Assembly: GCA_028280325.1 (NCBI GenBank)
Contig: JANQLZ010000021.1
Location: 1 to 64,000, forward strand
Length of the DNA: 64,000 bases
Direction: 5' to 3'
Source of the DNA: Bacillota bacterium
GTDB taxonomy: Bacteria > Bacillota > UBA994 > PWPR01
Position numbers and translations under genes: made by a program. A model generated the notes under the pieces. The model was given only the letters and a program-made list of their open reading frames with translations. It was not told the origin of the DNA and did no database searches. Every line of letters starts with the position of its first letter. Position 1 is the first letter of the stretch. Positions 62,701 through 64,000 of the stretch are shown piece after piece.

Positions 62701-63316
62701 CGATATTGGTTACGGCGGTTTAGATCATGTTATAGCTTCTGGTGATGACGTAAATATCCTGGTATTTGATACTGAGATTTATTCTAACACCGGCGGCCAG
62801 GCCTCTAAAGCTACCCCAACAGCAGCTGTTGCCAAATTTGCCGCTTCAGGTAAAAAGATTCGTAAAAAGGATTTGGGCTTAATTGCCACAACTTATGGCT
62901 ATGTTTACGTAGCTCAGGTAGCTATGGGAGCCAATAAGAATCAGTTTATGAAAGCTATTAAAGAGGCGGAGGCATATCCCGGACCATCTCTGATCATTGC
63001 CTATTCACCTTGTATCAGTCACGGTATTCGTATTGGTATGGGTCAGGCTCAACTGCGTATTAAGCAAGCTGTTGATGCTGGGTACTGGCATATGTGGCGT
63101 TACAATCCTGAGCTGGCTAAAGAGGGCAAGAATCCTTTCATTCTGGATTCAAAGGACCCAAGTTCAGATTTCCAAGAGTTTTTGATGGGAGAGGTTCGTT
63201 ATACTTCATTAAAAGCTACTTTCCCTGATGTTGCTGAGGAATTGTTTGAACAGGCCGAGCTGGATGCTAAAGAGCGCTATGCCACTTACAAACGTTTGGC
63301 TGAAATGGAATATTAA
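59774..63316 (+). CDS. nifJ: Pyruvate:ferredoxin (flavodoxin) oxidoreductase, homodimeric
   Basis: A 1180-residue single-chain PFOR that converts pyruvate and CoA to acetyl-CoA and CO2, reducing ferredoxin. Pyruvate-binding start AAAYISYAFTDVAAIYPITPSS; two [4Fe-4S] sites CIQCNQCAFVCP near 692 and CTGCGNCADVCP near 746; third cluster Cys in SGACAGCGETPY near 813; TPP/Mg motif GGDGWAYDIGYGGLDHV near 970 with later EIYSNTGGQ. AAGGAGG precedes ATG 59774. It stands alone with a strong promoter and terminator, as a highly expressed enzyme should. Confidence 0.97.
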   Translation: MAKKTMKTMDGNMAAAYISYAFTDVAAIYPITPSSDMAQHVDAWAAHGKKNIFGEPVNVVEMQSEAGAAGAVHGALQTGALTTTYTASQGLLLMIPNMYKIAAERLPSVFHVSARTVSAQALSIFGDHSDVMAARQTGFALLSSGSVQEVMDLGAVAHLSTIKARIPFVHFFDGFRTSHEVQKIAELDYEDLKPLVDKDEIKQFRRNSLNPEHPVTRGTAQNPDIFFQARESINRFYDQLPTIVEEYMGEINKITGRDYQLFNYVGAPDAERVIVAMGSVIETIEETIDYLVAKGEKVGLVKVRLYRPFSIEHFLASMPKTVKKIAVLDRTKEPGATGEPLYLDIRSVYCSCEDAPLIVGGRYGLSSKDTTPSQIKAVYDNLSLDEPKNGFTIGIVDDVTHTSLEIKEKIVTEDASTVRCKFWGLGSDGTVGANKNAIKIIGDNTDMYAQGYFAYDSKKSGGITISHLRFGHKPIRSTYFIDEADYIACHNPSYVRQYDLLKGLRKGGSFVLNCKCDTLEELEHHLPARMKRYLANNDINIYTIDATKIAEEVGLGNRINMIMQTVFFKVSEVIPFTDAVKYLKDAVVESYGQKGQKIVDMNHRGIDATIQRLHKVTVPDYWSTAQDEERIERTVPDFIRDVADVINRQEGDSLPVSTFVGREDGSFPPGTAAYEKRGIAVNVPEWQMDNCIQCNQCAFVCPHAAIRPFLLNEEEKKNAPETFKTKKATGRQLAGYEYRIQVTTLDCTGCGNCADVCPAKNPALIMKPLDTQVDTEVPNWEYAANHVTYKTDLMDVGTIKGSQFAQPLVEFSGACAGCGETPYIKVITQLFGDRMLIANATGCSSIWGGSAPSTPYCQNAEGCGPAWASSLFEDNAEYGYGMLLGINAIRNQIETAIKKLLTLDIADEVKAPFQAWVENKDDAKGSKAATIDILRVLNDHNVTDERALQILEDIKENKNQLIKKSVWIVGGDGWAYDIGYGGLDHVIASGDDVNILVFDTEIYSNTGGQASKATPTAAVAKFAASGKKIRKKDLGLIATTYGYVYVAQVAMGANKNQFMKAIKEAEAYPGPSLIIAYSPCISHGIRIGMGQAQLRIKQAVDAGYWHMWRYNPELAKEGKNPFILDSKDPSSDFQEFLMGEVRYTSLKATFPDVAEELFEQAELDAKERYATYKRLAEMEY

Positions 63317-63321
63317 TAAAT

Positions 63322-63350
63322 AAAATGCTCCCTTCGGGGAGCATTTTTTC
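63322..63350 (+). terminator. Terminator of the PFOR gene
   Basis: AAAATGCTCCC-TTCG-GGGAGCATTTTTT: a stable stem with a UUCG-type loop. Confidence 0.92.
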
Positions 63351-63754
63351 AGTAAAACGGTTGGTTATCTCTAGCTATTTATTCATGCTGTACATCGTGA
63401 CCTTTCATTTTATCCTTCAATTAATGGATAGCTATTACAATTACCGCATTAATTTTTCTTACGTTGCTTTACATTCCACAGCTTTACTCACCTCAATCAT
63501 TAAGAAAAATGAGCAATATTAAACAGCTTATCTGGGCAATAGCATATGCCCTGATACAAGCAAATGCTTTCCTGAATAGTATTTTTCATCACGCGTAAAA
63601 GAATTTCATCTTGTTAATTCATTAACACTTTACTATGACGATATATATGGCACCCAATAATTTTGTGGTTTGGAAAATGATGAAAATAAAATGTAGCAAT
63701 AGTATTCAGAAAAGATTCAGCACGTCGAAATAAATAATAAGAGAGGTGTTTATT
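63351..63754. other. 404-nt intergenic region
   Basis: AT-rich with no believable coding frame and no RNA element I recognise; the small frames across it lack ribosome sites. The promoter of the next gene should lie near 63640-63730. Confidence 0.4.
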
Positions 63755-64000
63755 TTGAAGAAGATTGAGGTCGATTTTTTGTCTGAGGAGCGATGGTTCA
63801 TGGAAGATACATCTTTCGCAGATGATATGAAAAAATACTGGGGCGATTGGGGAGTTGCTTCAGAAGTGAATAGATTACGATCTGTGCTAGTGCGTCGGCC
63901 AGGAAAAGAAATCGACATGTTCGATCATGAAAAAGTACGCTTCACATCGCCGATAATACCGGAGTTATTTAGGGTTGAACATGATGCCTTATGTGATGTT
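63755..64000 (+). CDS. Amidinotransferase/arginine deiminase-family protein, 3' end cut by the window
   Basis: The visible 82 residues start at TTG 63755, six bases after GAGAGGTG. WGVASEVNRLRSVLVRRPGKE is the usual start of the guanidino-group-modifying superfamily (arginine deiminase, dimethylarginine dimethylaminohydrolase, amidinotransferases), where the first strand carries RSVLVRRPG. The catalytic Cys and His lie beyond the window, so the exact reaction cannot be told. Confidence 0.75.
   Translation, partial: MKKIEVDFLSEERWFMEDTSFADDMKKYWGDWGVASEVNRLRSVLVRRPGKEIDMFDHEKVRFTSPIIPELFRVEHDALCDV

Noticed and set aside
63325-63522. 65-codon plus-strand frame after PFOR
   Set aside because: It begins inside the PFOR terminator, has no ribosome site and reads as AT-rich chance sequence.
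1-64000. CRISPR arrays, prophage genes, insertion-sequence transposases
   Set aside because: I saw no regular direct-repeat array, no transposase or integrase frame and no phage structural genes. Short inverted repeats are reported separately.

Overview
The window looks like a chromosome segment of an anaerobic, spore-forming, low-to-middle GC Firmicute (Clostridia-like). Support for this: strong AAGGAGG-type ribosome sites, a large Alu-containing SRP RNA, a BofA-like gene next to recR, SLH-anchored surface protein, tandem glycine and SAM-I riboswitches, a homodimeric pyruvate:ferredoxin oxidoreductase, cobalamin-dependent methionine synthesis and acyl-CoA dehydratase activase genes. I cannot name the species.

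Layout: 1-1.0 kb holds the end of a MarR regulator and a SRPBCC-like protein. 1.1-2.1 kb is tadA, tRNA-Ser(GGA) and the SRP RNA; the tadA reading frame runs 47 nt into the tRNA. 2.1-4.0 kb carries, on the minus strand, a HEAT-like protein and lipoate-protein ligase. 4.1-10.3 kb is a complete glycine cleavage operon (gcvT-gcvH-gcvPA-gcvPB-lpd) behind a tandem glycine riboswitch; the ligase can lipoylate GcvH. 10.3-11.9 kb is a decayed region with hairpin elements, a gene remnant and a possible small Arg/Cys-rich ORF. 12.0-25.1 kb is a Tad/Flp-type pilus operon (TadZ, CpaF, TadB, TadC, Flp1-like pilin, TadE-like and DUF5702-like proteins, prepilin peptidase) that continues into a WG-repeat lipoprotein gene interrupted by a TGA exactly at the lipobox cysteine, an FHA protein and a Ser/Thr kinase.

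25.2-29.5 kb is a SAM-I riboswitch-controlled metF, methionine synthase reactivation protein and metH. 29.8-32.2 kb is a two-component system followed by the remnant of an ABC exporter whose promoter is preserved. 32.4-36.4 kb holds a nitronate monooxygenase-like enzyme (minus) and feoAB. 36.9-47.5 kb is a double-kinase hybrid sensor, a SARP-type response regulator and a 2147-residue SLH-anchored repeat protein. 47.8-51.9 kb is an intact ABC exporter whose promoter matches the one left behind the two-component system, plus an unknown membrane-anchored protein. 52.1-55.3 kb is three acyl-CoA dehydratase activase-type genes without a dehydratase. 55.4 kb is a DUF421 protein. 56.3-59.6 kb is the housekeeping set dnaX-ybaB-recR-yaaL-bofA, followed by the PFOR gene and the start of an amidinotransferase/arginine deiminase-family gene.

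How it fits together: glycine cleavage, MTHFR, MetH and PFOR form a one-carbon and acetyl-CoA oriented anaerobic metabolism, two blocks of it under metabolite-sensing RNAs. The accessory parts are mostly about the cell surface (Tad pilus with kinase/FHA control, the giant SLH protein with its own signalling pair, the exporter with a probable intramembrane-type sensor). The usual Firmicute block tadA-ffs-dnaX-recR-bofA is split here by about 54 kb of these genes. The best candidates for something undescribed are the TGA in the lipobox, the tadA/tRNA overlap, the shared exporter promoter, and the kinase/FHA extension of the Tad operon.
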